Of a stretch of 64,000 bases of DNA, positions 51,901 through 60,598 are shown one piece after another. Each line of letters starts with the position of its first letter. Positions within the stretch are counted from its first letter, which is position 1. The stretch covers positions 1 to 64,000 of the forward strand of contig NZ_LNNH01000055.1 in assembly GCF_001542915.1 (NCBI RefSeq), written 5' to 3'. Both the position numbers and the translations under genes were made by a program. The notes beneath the pieces were generated by a model. The model made no database searches, was not told where the DNA came from, and was given only the letters and a program-made list of their open reading frames with translations. This DNA comes from Peribacillus simplex. GTDB lineage: Bacteria; Bacillota; Bacilli; Bacillales; DSM-1321.

Positions 51901-52039
51901 GCCTCGAACACGCCCGATTGCCGAACCGGTGAATTCTGCTTGAGTATCAGTGCGTCATTACGCTTTTGTTCATATTATTTGATTTCGAGAACAGGTCATG
52001 GCCTAACTGACTGCATCTATCATGATCCGTTTGATGTGG

Positions 52040-52738
52040 TTATTGCGCTCCTTTTTTCATCAACATTCGTTCAATGTCTTTAAAGCCTTTCATTCGGGCG
52101 TGCTGTAATGGGGTCACCTTATCATGATCGGCTATATTCACATCAGCACCATGATCTATCAGCAATTGCACGGTTTGCTGTTGTTGCTCACCTCCATCAT
52201 TCAATACGATCGCCTCCAATAATGCCGTCCAACCAAGGTTATTGACATGATTTACATCAATATCAGTTTGGGTCAAAAGTTCCTTGATCACATGAACATA
52301 TCCATGTTCCGAAGCAGGTATGAGTGCAGTTCCGCCATATCGGTTGGTCAGCGCAGGGTCAGCGCCTGCATCGATCGCAGCCTTGAGGATTTCAAGGTAT
52401 CCTTCTGCACCGGCATAAAGGAAAGGATTGTTTTTCAAATCATCCTGGATGTTGACGTCTGCACCTGCTGCGATTAGGACCTTTGCCGTCCCAGCATCAT
52501 TATGATAAGTAGCGATCATAGTAGCTGTCCGCCCTTTTGAATCCTGTGAATCGATATCGGCACCTTCCTCAATCAACCTGCTTACCGTTTCCGTGTCTTC
52601 CTTTTCTGCAGCTTGAAAAAGCTGTTCATTCATTTCCATCTCCTCATTTCCAAGTTTTTTCAAATCCTTCTTGGAATCTGGGGCACATGCTTGAAGCAAG
52701 AGAAGACATCCTGCCATTACAACCATCCGCTTCCACAT
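52040..52738 (-). CDS. Ankyrin-repeat lipoprotein
   Basis: About 232 residues. 'MWKRMVVMAGCLLLLQAC' is a lipoprotein signal with the lipobox L-L-Q-A-C, so it should sit on the outer membrane face of the cell. About six ankyrin repeats follow ('NEQLFQAAEKEDTETVSRLI', 'GADIDSQDSKGRTATMIATY', 'GADVNIQDDLKNNPFLYAGA', 'GWTALLEAIVLNDGG', 'GADVNIADHDKVTPLQHARM'). Ankyrin repeats bind other proteins; the partner is unknown. GAAAGGGG precedes the chosen ATG. In-frame sequence upstream (to 52882) has no good start. Confidence 0.82.
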   Translation of the reverse strand: MWKRMVVMAGCLLLLQACAPDSKKDLKKLGNEEMEMNEQLFQAAEKEDTETVSRLIEEGADIDSQDSKGRTATMIATYHNDAGTAKVLIAAGADVNIQDDLKNNPFLYAGAEGYLEILKAAIDAGADPALTNRYGGTALIPASEHGYVHVIKELLTQTDIDVNHVNNLGWTALLEAIVLNDGGEQQQQTVQLLIDHGADVNIADHDKVTPLQHARMKGFKDIERMLMKKGAQ

Positions 52739-53003
52739 CCATGACACGCCCCTTTCACCATTCGTTTCCAACGCTCGTTGCATGTGCCTCCTATTCGGCT
52801 GTAACTTAACTGACTCAAGTTTAAAACGCAGCCCTGTTCGATCGCATCCCATAAACTTAGTGAGCTTTGTTATCCGTTTCATATGATGTTAACGCCCAAT
52901 CATTAACTCCCGCTATGCAATTTCCAAAAATCTTAACGTCTTTTTAAATTTTATTTATCATCCCAAAAACCGCCACTTTTGTGACAGGTAATGCAAAGAC
53001 CAT

Positions 53004-53690
53004 TTATACATTGAATCGATACCCGGCACCCCAAACCGTTTCCAGGTATTTAGGATGTGCCGGGTCTCTTTCGATTTTTTCACGTAATTTTCTAATATGG
53101 ACGGTGACAGTCGAGACATCCGCCGCCGACTCCATTCCCCAATTGCTCTCATATAGTTGCTCCTTGCTCAATACTTGGTTCGGGTGCATCACAAGAAACA
53201 GCAACAAATCGAATTCCTTTGTCGTGAAAGGCACTTCCCCGCCATTGATATGAACTTTACGCGATGACTTATCTATCGATATACCGTGAACGAAAACCGT
53301 ATTTATTTTGGAATGATTCCCTGCCAATCGATCATACCGGGCTAAATGCGCTTTCACTCTAGCAACCAGTTCACTTGGACTAAAAGGCTTTGTGATATAA
53401 TCGTCAGCGCCTAATCCAAGCCCTCGAATTTTATCGATATCCTCCTTTTTGGCGGAAACGATCAATATCGGTATATCCTTGGCAGCTCGTATTTGTTTGC
53501 AAATCTCAAACCCGTTCACGCCGGGAAGCATGATATCGAGAATGATTAAATCGTAGTTTTTTTGAAGGGCCTGCTGAAGTCCTGCATCACCTGTATGCTG
53601 AATGTTGACTATAAAATCATCAATCTCCAAATAATCCCGCTGCAGTTCTGCAATGCTGACATCATCTTCAATAAGTAATATTTTTTTCAT
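53004..53690 (-). CDS. OmpR-family response regulator
   Basis: 228 residues. Receiver domain with acidic pocket 'KILLIEDDVSIAEL', phospho-acceptor Asp in 'YDLIILDIMLPGVNG' and Lys in 'DDYITKPFSPSELVARV'. A winged-helix DNA-binding domain follows ('FTTKEFDLLLFLVMHPNQVL', 'DVSTVTVHIRKLREKIE', 'RGVGYRF'-like 'WGAGYRFNV'). Its ATG overlaps the histidine kinase stop by four bases (ATGA), so the two are translationally coupled. Confidence 0.93.
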   Translation of the reverse strand: MKKILLIEDDVSIAELQRDYLEIDDFIVNIQHTGDAGLQQALQKNYDLIILDIMLPGVNGFEICKQIRAAKDIPILIVSAKKEDIDKIRGLGLGADDYITKPFSPSELVARVKAHLARYDRLAGNHSKINTVFVHGISIDKSSRKVHINGGEVPFTTKEFDLLLFLVMHPNQVLSKEQLYESNWGMESAADVSTVTVHIRKLREKIERDPAHPKYLETVWGAGYRFNV

Positions 53691-55150
53691 GGCTCCTCAC
53701 CTTTCTTTAAGGTAAAGAAGACACTTGTGCCCTTTCCCATCTCGCTTGTAGCCCAAATATCCCCTTCATGCTCTCGTATGATTTGTTTGGCAATCGCCAG
53801 CCCTAAGCCGCTGCCACCAGTCTCTGAATTCCTGGATTGTTCAGCACGGTAAAAGCGATCAAAAATGAAAGGCAGGGCAGAAGGTTCTATTCCTTGGCCA
53901 TTATCCGTAACCTGTACAGCTACATCTTCTTGCCCTTCATGTAAAGCAATGGAAATGTTCACTTTATCCCTCTCCGCATACTTCACGCAATTACTGATTA
54001 AATTAGCCAATACTCGTCTTAATTTTTCCCTATCCGCTGTCACAAATATCGGTTCATACACTTGATTCCATTCAATTCGGGTCCCTTGTTGAAGGAAATC
54101 CAAATGAAATTCTTCCACGTAGTCCCCGATAAATTGATTCATTTCCACAGTTTCAAAAGTGAATGGTTCTTTATTTAAATCCAGCTTGGAGAATAGGAAC
54201 AATTCATCGATCAATGAATCCAAGTCTTTCGCCTTTAAATGGATAGTCGATAAATACTTTTCCATTTTTCGTGGGGTATTGGCGACACCATCTTGTATTC
54301 CCTCAACATATCCGATAATCGAAGTAATCGGCGTTTTCAAATCATGCGAAATATTGGATAGAAGTTCTTTCCTGTTTTCTTCATATTGAAGCTGAATCTT
54401 AACGGATTCTTTTAATTTTATTCTCATTTCATCGAATGTCCGATTTAATTGTCCGATTTCATCATTGGAGGCAGCTTTTATTTCGAAGTTTAAATCTCCT
54501 GATTTGATCCGACTGGCCCCTTCCTTAAGAAGTGAAATGGGTTTGATGATGCTTCTGGAAACTAAATAGTTTAACAGCCCGATAATCATGATGAATAGAA
54601 ATAATAATAGCCCGAATAAAATAGGGAATAACTCCCGAGCCAGCTCGGCAGAGGAACTCACCTTTCTCAACACAAAAATACTTCCTTGGCTTTTATCCGA
54701 GAAATAAAAATCAAATTTGACATATGTGTAAAAAAAATCATCGATTTTAATCGTATCCCTCGTATTGATGTTCGTTTCTTCGAATCCCGGGAGAGACCTG
54801 CCCAGTACCTGATAGTTAAAGGAAAGCGAAGTAAACTCGATCTTCGAATCTTTTCTGACGACGATGTCGATGTCCTTTTGTTTAATTTCCTTCAATTGTT
54901 CTACTTTAAGAAGCTGTTCAGGTTTATGTTTGGCCAAAAGCTTTAAATCAAGAAATGCGGTTTCTTCCACATTCGTCAATGGTTTCTGGACATAAGATTT
55001 TTTGTAAAAATTTTCAATCGAGTTTGCATCGCCTGTTATCGCAAAAATAATTAAAAACCCAGCGACCAATAGCAAGGCGATGGAAAAAAGGATTACTCCG
55101 ACGTAAGATAACAGAAACCTCGTTTTTATCGATATGTCAATCACCTCCAC
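53687..55150 (-). CDS. Sensor histidine kinase
   Basis: 487 residues. Membrane helices at about 12-38 and 182-206 frame an extracellular sensor domain of about 140 residues. A HAMP linker ('SRSIIKPISLLKEGASRIKS') follows, then the H-box 'LLSNISHDLKTPITSIIGYV', N-box 'RRVLANLISNCVKYAE', and the ATP lid 'DNGQGIEPSALPFIFDRFYR' / 'GGSGLGLAIAKQ'. The signal is unknown. The kinase precedes the regulator, the reverse of the usual order. The GTG start at 55150 is weakly supported. Confidence 0.9.
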   Translation of the reverse strand: MEVIDISIKTRFLLSYVGVILFSIALLLVAGFLIIFAITGDANSIENFYKKSYVQKPLTNVEETAFLDLKLLAKHKPEQLLKVEQLKEIKQKDIDIVVRKDSKIEFTSLSFNYQVLGRSLPGFEETNINTRDTIKIDDFFYTYVKFDFYFSDKSQGSIFVLRKVSSSAELARELFPILFGLLLFLFIMIIGLLNYLVSRSIIKPISLLKEGASRIKSGDLNFEIKAASNDEIGQLNRTFDEMRIKLKESVKIQLQYEENRKELLSNISHDLKTPITSIIGYVEGIQDGVANTPRKMEKYLSTIHLKAKDLDSLIDELFLFSKLDLNKEPFTFETVEMNQFIGDYVEEFHLDFLQQGTRIEWNQVYEPIFVTADREKLRRVLANLISNCVKYAERDKVNISIALHEGQEDVAVQVTDNGQGIEPSALPFIFDRFYRAEQSRNSETGGSGLGLAIAKQIIREHEGDIWATSEMGKGTSVFFTLKKGEEP

Positions 55151-55523
55151 AACTACTTATCTCTCTTTAGCTTTATAATTTCAATAAGAAATATGTAACT
55201 CTAATCCTGACAATTTGTTTTGGATTTCTCCTTGATGTGAACAAGCCACTTTACCGATGAAGACACTAAAGAAACCATACCATACAAATCTTAAAATTTT
55301 CTAAAGCTGGTATGAAAAATCCCTAAACGACGAAGGCAAGAATCGCAGAGGAGAAGATATTTTAGAGGAAAGTATACGGGGCATCCATTTCGTTGGTTCA
55401 ATCATTTTTCCTGAAAGCATGATTCATTCATAATTTTATTGCTTGTTATTCTTCATTCATCCATTTTATTTTTGGCTCTGCCCCCCTTCCGTGCTTGTCC
55501 TCATTTACAGTTATTTAAACAGA
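55151..55523. other. Gene-free stretch between the kinase gene and crtO
   Basis: About 370 AT-rich bases, likely holding the kinase promoter and the end of the carotenoid transcript. The frame around 55323-55430 on the plus strand reads like a protein end (DEGKNRRGEDILEESIRGI) but lacks a start and a ribosome site, so I do not call it a gene. Confidence 0.35.
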
Positions 55524-55955
55524 TTAGTTCTTCTTGGCCAACAATTGTTGCCAACGGGCAAAATTATATCTTTGAACGATGATGATTGGGATATTGAAAG
55601 AGATGGTATAGACTACCATGATCCACCCTGCCCAAACTGGATTCCATACAAAAAAGAAACCAGCTGGAAAGATGGAAAACCAGTGAGTTGATTCTGCCCG
55701 TTTTGTCTCCAACATGACCTTCGTCAAAGAAATTGTATCCGTTCCTTGAAGCTGTTTCTTTTCAAAACCGCGTTTAATTATTTTTGAACCATCCGGTATG
55801 TAATTTTTCCATTTCTCACCTTTTAATCCGCTATATAATATTGTTATGCGCGAATGGTGATTAGGTATATTGACAGTACACAAGGAAATACCCATACCCA
55901 TATGGAAGAAACACCATGCAACGATGTCAAGAATCATGATCCAGTGGTGCACCAC
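55524..55955 (-). CDS. crtO: Carotenoid acyltransferase CrtO-like (glycosyl-4,4'-diaponeurosporenoate type)
   Basis: About 143 residues, with membrane helices near the N terminus and around 'IFPAGFFFVWNPVWAGWIMV'. The stretch 'VMLETKRAESTHWFSIFPAG' and the end 'SFNIPIIIVQRYNFARWQQL' match S. aureus CrtO ('ETKRAELIHW', 'NVPIIIVQRYNR'), which adds the fatty acid in the last step of staphyloxanthin synthesis. A GTG at 55955 or 55952 is preferred because GGAGAAAG precedes it and the N terminus then aligns with CrtO. The frame is open upstream to an ATG at 56012. Confidence 0.8.
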   Translation of the reverse strand: MVHHWIMILDIVAWCFFHMGMGISLCTVNIPNHHSRITILYSGLKGEKWKNYIPDGSKIIKRGFEKKQLQGTDTISLTKVMLETKRAESTHWFSIFPAGFFFVWNPVWAGWIMVVYTISFNIPIIIVQRYNFARWQQLLAKKN

Positions 55956-56045
55956 TTCACTTTCTCCAACCCGCCAGGCAAAAGCCGGTTTAACCGCCTT
56001 GGCCTCATCCACTTAGACAAATGCCAGTCTACATAATCAATCTCG

Positions 56046-56255
56046 TTATACAATAAAGCCCTTCCGAAGCATAAGCTCGGCGCTTGGTTTACCCAAATTT
56101 GCCTTCAACGCCTCCAACCAAGCTTCTTCATGATCTCCAAGCCTGCTCTTTTATCGGGATAAAAGCTGGCGCCTGCACTTCAGGTTCACGGATTGTTCCG
56201 TCATGCTATGCACTTTCTGGCTTTTTGAAACCTTCTCCATTGCTCTAGTTGAGAT
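56046..56255 (-). pseudogene. Decayed coding remnant between crtP and crtO
   Basis: On the minus strand the gap between crtP and crtO holds two short frames that join by one frameshift: REPEVQAPAFIPIKEQAW (from about 56190) and GDHEEAWLEALKANLGKPS continuing AELMLRKGFIV, then a stop at 56046. Together they look like the end of a protein. I do not recognise the family. It may be what is left of another carotenoid gene such as the glycosyltransferase missing from this cluster. Confidence 0.35.
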
Positions 56256-56270
56256 AGATTTGCAGTCGAA

Positions 56271-57776
56271 TTAGCCATGAATGGAATCCTTTTGTACTAT
56301 TTTATCCCGAACTTGTTGGCCGCTTAATGTAACCATCGGCATCCCCCCGCCAGGATTAACGGTACCGCCCACGAAATAAAGGTTATCGTAGCGCTCACTT
56401 TGCTTTGCATGTTTGAATCCTCGGTTCTTTTTACGGTGGGAGACTGTACCATAAATGGATCCGCGATGTGATCCATACCTTCTTTCAATATCATGCGGCG
56501 TCCACATGTCTTCCGTTACAATATTTTGCCGCAAATCAGTCAAGCCCATTTTCTCCAATTTCATCAATACTTTTTCCCGTAGGGCTATGTAATCATTCTG
56601 TGTGAATGGTTTATCTTGAATATGTGGGATATGTGGAAGAATTTTAATATTCTCATGACCTGGAAGTGCTTGAGATGGATCGGTTTTATTAACATTGACT
56701 AAATAAATGGTAGGATCGTCTGGCAGTTCATGGTCACGGAAAACCTTATTCATTTGTTTTTGTAGATTATTAGAGAAAAAGAAGTTATGATGGGCAAGCT
56801 GAGGGTATGTTTTACGCACACCCAAGTGCAGAATTAGACCGGAACTGGAAGGCTCAAACCGTTTTTCAAGCTTCTTGATAAAGTGCTTTCCTTCATCCAA
56901 TAATTTTTCATAGGCTGGGATGACTTCCATATTGGAGATAAAATGTTCCGCCGTTCTCCTCGTCCCATCATCCAGCTCCGCTGCCAAGATTCCCTTTGAA
57001 CCTTCCTTGGTGATGAGTTTTCTGACTGCCATTCCAGTATGTAATTCAACACCTAATTCAGTTGCAAGTTTGACCATACCTTGAGCAATTCGATTCATCC
57101 CGCCAGGTACGTACCAAACACCTTGAGCATGTTGCATATAGATCATCATATTAAGAACGGCAGGAGCGTCGTATGGAGAAGACCCTACATATTTAATAAA
57201 ATAAGCAAGCATATTCCGAAGCTTTGGATGGCTGATCCGTTTCTGGATGGCATCATACATGGTTGAAAATAGATCAAAACCTTTAACCGATTCTATCAGC
57301 CCGTGTTGTTTAAAGATTTCCATCGTCGAATCCAAGCCCTTGGCAAAGTACCCTTCTTCAGTCACTTCATATATTCGCCTTGCATATTCTAAAAAATGTC
57401 CATACTCCTCCATGTCCTTTTCAGACAAGCAAGTATTTTCCTGTAACATCAAATTCAAGTCTCCATATAGATCTATGACCGAATCGTCTGGAAAGAAGGA
57501 TCGCCATTCATGCTTTAAGCGAAGCGTAGGAATATAGTCAGCCATATCGCGGCCGCTTTTTACAAACAATCGTTCAAATATTTGAGGCATGGTCAATATG
57601 GATGGACCAAGGTCAAAACCAAAGCCATCCTGTTCCAATCGATTCAATTTACCACCAAGATGGTCGTTCTTTTCATAAAGTGAAACCTTATATCCACTTT
57701 GCGCCATCGATATGGCGGCTGAAAGTCCTCCCAGCCCGCCTCCGATAACGACGACCGTTTTAGCGGTTTTGGTCAT
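56271..57776 (-). CDS. crtP: Diapocarotenoid oxygenase (CrtP/CrtNb type)
   Basis: About 501 residues, FAD-dependent and related to phytoene desaturases. 'TVVVIGGGLGGLSAAISMAQ' is the dinucleotide-binding motif; 'GFDLGPSILTMPQIFERLF' and the C-terminal 'LYFVGGTVNPGGGMPMVTLS' are typical of the CrtN/CrtP group. It is the better match to CrtP, which oxidises the end methyl group of 4,4'-diaponeurosporene to an aldehyde or acid, because a clear CrtN lies two genes upstream. The start at 57776 (MTKTAKT) follows AAGGGGAG. Confidence 0.82.
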   Translation of the reverse strand: MTKTAKTVVVIGGGLGGLSAAISMAQSGYKVSLYEKNDHLGGKLNRLEQDGFGFDLGPSILTMPQIFERLFVKSGRDMADYIPTLRLKHEWRSFFPDDSVIDLYGDLNLMLQENTCLSEKDMEEYGHFLEYARRIYEVTEEGYFAKGLDSTMEIFKQHGLIESVKGFDLFSTMYDAIQKRISHPKLRNMLAYFIKYVGSSPYDAPAVLNMMIYMQHAQGVWYVPGGMNRIAQGMVKLATELGVELHTGMAVRKLITKEGSKGILAAELDDGTRRTAEHFISNMEVIPAYEKLLDEGKHFIKKLEKRFEPSSSGLILHLGVRKTYPQLAHHNFFFSNNLQKQMNKVFRDHELPDDPTIYLVNVNKTDPSQALPGHENIKILPHIPHIQDKPFTQNDYIALREKVLMKLEKMGLTDLRQNIVTEDMWTPHDIERRYGSHRGSIYGTVSHRKKNRGFKHAKQSERYDNLYFVGGTVNPGGGMPMVTLSGQQVRDKIVQKDSIHG

Positions 57777-57851
57777 TACCTTCACTCCCCTTTTTCCATT
57801 CAAAAATTAAACGATAAACAATAAAGGATTATCTTCATTCACTATCCTTTT

Positions 57852-58733
57852 CTAAGTCGAAGCGGAAGCGAAAACCTTAATTTCTTGTTGAATTTGCTGC
57901 ATCTTCATTGGAGAAATGAAATTCTTCTTAAAAAAACAGTCATATTCATTATCTCTTACGGCGTTTAAGATTCCACGATAAAGACGTGCCGATAGCAAAA
58001 CCTGGAATTGGCTGTCTTTATCAAAATATCGGATCTCTTCTTGAAAGTCATCAAACAACGCTTCTGCACGGCTGGCCATCTTCTCCCAAATCCTGATAAA
58101 GCCCATATTGATCCTGGCTTGTTTAATATCTTCCTCAGTGTACGACTCCGATTCCATCTCGTATAACGGCAAATATATTCGGTTGTTTTTTCTATAGTCC
58201 TCCCCAACATCTCTTAATATATTAGTAATTTGCATAGCGACTCCAAGAGATATCGCTTGTTGGGTAAGATCTTGTTCCGATTCGGAAGCGATGATGGGCA
58301 AGAGCATTAAACCAACCGTTCCCGCTACGTAATAGCTATATTCCTCTACCTGACTCATTGTTTGGGGAATGGAGAAATCAATATCCCTTCTCTGACCTTC
58401 CAGCTGATCAAAGAAAGGCTGAATATCCATTTCATAACGATTAAATACATCTCGTAAAGCCCTCCAAAGCGGGTGATCAATTTCCTTATATGCCTGGAAC
58501 AGGCTTAACTCCTGACTTATACGGTTCCACGCGTTGATTTTTTCTGACCTGGTCCCTCCCAGATCCACACTATCATCGGCACTCCTGCAAAAAGCATAGA
58601 TGGCATAAACGGCGTTTGCTTTCTCCTTCGGTAAGCCTAAAAAAGCAAAATAGAAACTTTTAGAATTCTGCTTGATGATGTCCTCACAATACCGATAATC
58701 TTCATCCAATAGTGTTTGATCAGTCAATCTCAT
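57852..58733 (-). CDS. crtM: Dehydrosqualene (diapophytoene) synthase
   Basis: About 293 residues, all-helical head-to-head prenyl synthase. The two Asp-rich metal sites are 'CRSADDSVDLGG' (D-x-x-x-D) and 'QITNILRDVGEDYRKNNRIY' (D-x-x-E-D). It joins two farnesyl diphosphates to 4,4'-diapophytoene, the first step of C30 carotenoids. The second ATG (58733) is preferred, as GGAGG lies 7 bases upstream of it. It lies 11 bases after crtN. Confidence 0.9.
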   Translation of the reverse strand: MRLTDQTLLDEDYRYCEDIIKQNSKSFYFAFLGLPKEKANAVYAIYAFCRSADDSVDLGGTRSEKINAWNRISQELSLFQAYKEIDHPLWRALRDVFNRYEMDIQPFFDQLEGQRRDIDFSIPQTMSQVEEYSYYVAGTVGLMLLPIIASESEQDLTQQAISLGVAMQITNILRDVGEDYRKNNRIYLPLYEMESESYTEEDIKQARINMGFIRIWEKMASRAEALFDDFQEEIRYFDKDSQFQVLLSARLYRGILNAVRDNEYDCFFKKNFISPMKMQQIQQEIKVFASAST

Positions 58734-58744
58734 CGGCATACCTC

Positions 58745-60283
58745 CTAGTTATTCCCTGCATGTACTGCCTGCTTACTGCCGCGATCATCCAAAATCAGTT
58801 CTTCTGTAGCGATTTTAGCTGAAAGTAATACGATGGGCACTCCGGCACCAGGGTGCGTGCTGCTTCCAGTAAAATACAGATTTTCGCATTTTTTAGCTTT
58901 ACTCTGCGGGCGAAGATGATTACTTTGTGCTAGGTTAGGACGTAAGCCGAAGCATGCACCGTTATAGGCATTGAATTTCGATTCAAAATCAGGCGGTGTC
59001 ATATAGGATTCCGAAACAATTTCATTTTCAATATTTTCAAGACCTTCTATTTTTTTAAGAGCTTCGAACACTTTTGAACGGTAATGACTTATCGTTTCAT
59101 CATTCCATTCGTATTCGGAGGTTGATAGATCAGATACAGGAACTAGAATATATATCCCATCTTTCCCTTCAGGAGCCAATGATGGGTCCATTTTAGAGCC
59201 GAGATAGACATAAAAGGATGGGTCATCTAGAAGCCGTCCATCAAAAATGTCGTTTAAGTTCATCTCCAAACCTTCACTAAATACGAAATTATGGATCGTT
59301 TTTAACGATTCATATTTTCGATCCATTCCCAAGTACATAATAAAACACGAACAAGAGTACTTCATGCTGTCAATTTTTTTATCTGTATACTTGCCTTTCG
59401 ATTTCGTGTCTTTGACCAGATTTTTCATCGCATAGGGAAAGTCGGCATTACAAAGGACATAATCAGAGTGAATTTCTTTATCATCCACTTTAATGCCAAG
59501 GGCCTGCTGATTTTCAATGATTATTTCTTGAACACTCGCGTTATAGTGAACCATGCCGCCCAACTCCATAAACAGCCGTTCCATTGATTGGGCCATCGTA
59601 TACATGCCACCCTTGATGAACCACACGCCATAGAGTAATTCAATCATCGGGATAATGGTATATAAGGAAGGTCCATTATATGGTGAAACACCTATGTATA
59701 AAGTTTGAAAACTAATCATCTGCTTAAGGCGTTCATTTTTCACATATTTTCCAATAAAATGATCGGCATTATCGAATGTTTTCAATTTCAACGCTTGACG
59801 AATCATGAAAGGATTATAGAAATCGGATGCGTGCCGGAATGGGCGTTGAATAAAATGATTTTTTGCAACAATGAAACGTTCATAGATTTTTTGAAGATAT
59901 TTCAGGAAACCTTCTGCATCTTTGTCACTAATGTCCTCCAAGGTTTTCATTAAATCGACTAAGTCTGAAGAAATTTCGTAAGTATCTTCCGCTTTGCTTC
60001 CAAAGAACACGGAATACATCGGATTTAATTTCTCCATTGGGATATAATCATCCGGATTACGGCCTGCCAATTCGAAAATTTCCTGATAAAGCTCTGGCAT
60101 CATGACTATACTTGGTCCTAAGTCGAATTTGTAACCATCCTTTTCAATTTTGTGCATTTTTCCACCCGGTATTGCTTCTTTTTCAAAAAGTTCCACCTGA
60201 TACCCCGCATGCTGCAATCTAATCGCACTTGCCAACCCTGCTACTCCCGCTCCAACAACAATTACCTTCTTTTTATTAATCAT
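58745..60283 (-). CDS. crtN: Diapophytoene (dehydrosqualene) desaturase
   Basis: About 512 residues. FAD-binding 'VIVVGAGVAGLASAIRLQHA', 'GYKFDLGPSIVMMPELYQEI', 'FQTLYIGVSPYNGPSLYTII' and C-terminal 'LYFTGSSTHPGAGVPIVLLS' are the hallmarks of bacterial CrtI/CrtN desaturases. It adds double bonds to diapophytoene to form yellow diaponeurosporene. First gene of the leftward crt row (crtN-crtM-crtP-crtO). The ATG at 60283 follows TTGGGGGAA; a longer frame to 60313 lacks a ribosome site. Confidence 0.9.
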   Translation of the reverse strand: MINKKKVIVVGAGVAGLASAIRLQHAGYQVELFEKEAIPGGKMHKIEKDGYKFDLGPSIVMMPELYQEIFELAGRNPDDYIPMEKLNPMYSVFFGSKAEDTYEISSDLVDLMKTLEDISDKDAEGFLKYLQKIYERFIVAKNHFIQRPFRHASDFYNPFMIRQALKLKTFDNADHFIGKYVKNERLKQMISFQTLYIGVSPYNGPSLYTIIPMIELLYGVWFIKGGMYTMAQSMERLFMELGGMVHYNASVQEIIIENQQALGIKVDDKEIHSDYVLCNADFPYAMKNLVKDTKSKGKYTDKKIDSMKYSCSCFIMYLGMDRKYESLKTIHNFVFSEGLEMNLNDIFDGRLLDDPSFYVYLGSKMDPSLAPEGKDGIYILVPVSDLSTSEYEWNDETISHYRSKVFEALKKIEGLENIENEIVSESYMTPPDFESKFNAYNGACFGLRPNLAQSNHLRPQSKAKKCENLYFTGSSTHPGAGVPIVLLSAKIATEELILDDRGSKQAVHAGNN

Positions 60284-60374
60284 GGTTTCCCCCAATGTCT
60301 TTTTCCATATCACTCATGTAATATTGCCAAATATTTTAATAAGCTTAAGAACTCCTGTAATGTTATTGAGTTAA

Positions 60375-60441
60375 TTATTGCTAGGAAGTTGTTTAGTTGT
60401 CAACCGTTTTGTATAATGTTTTTATACAAACGTTATACAAA
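60375..60441 (-). promoter_or_regulatory. crtN promoter with repeated LitR-type half-sites
   Basis: Minus-strand -35 TTGACA (60398-60403) with a weak -10 (CAATAA, 60375-60380) at 17 bases. Just upstream lie three copies of one 9-mer: TTTGTATAA (60408-60416), and its inverse TTATACAAA at 60422-60430 and 60433-60441. The first two form an inverted repeat with a 5-base spacer. They are placed for repressor or activator binding next to the -35. Confidence 0.65.
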
Positions 60442-60515
60442 CTTATTGTTTTTTTAAAAGCTGACATGTTCACTAGCGAAAATAAGGTTTTTCCTATGTA
60501 CATTCGGCTCGTCGC

Positions 60516-60541
60516 CTTGTACAATGTTATAGGATTTTCAT
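60516..60541 (+). promoter_or_regulatory. Promoter of the LitR-like gene with a further half-site
   Basis: CTTGTACAA (60516-60524) differs by two bases from the TTTGTATAA half-site and overlaps a possible -35 TTGTAC (60517-60522), followed after 18 bases by TTATAT. Autoregulation is likely. Confidence 0.45.
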
Positions 60542-60598
60542 TATATGTTTGAACCGACAGATAATACCTAAAATATTTTGATATAAGGGATGAAAACT

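Noticed and set aside
55443-55691. An 82-codon plus-strand frame overlapping crtO
   Set aside because: Antisense to a well supported crtO C terminus; no ribosome site and no recognisable domain.
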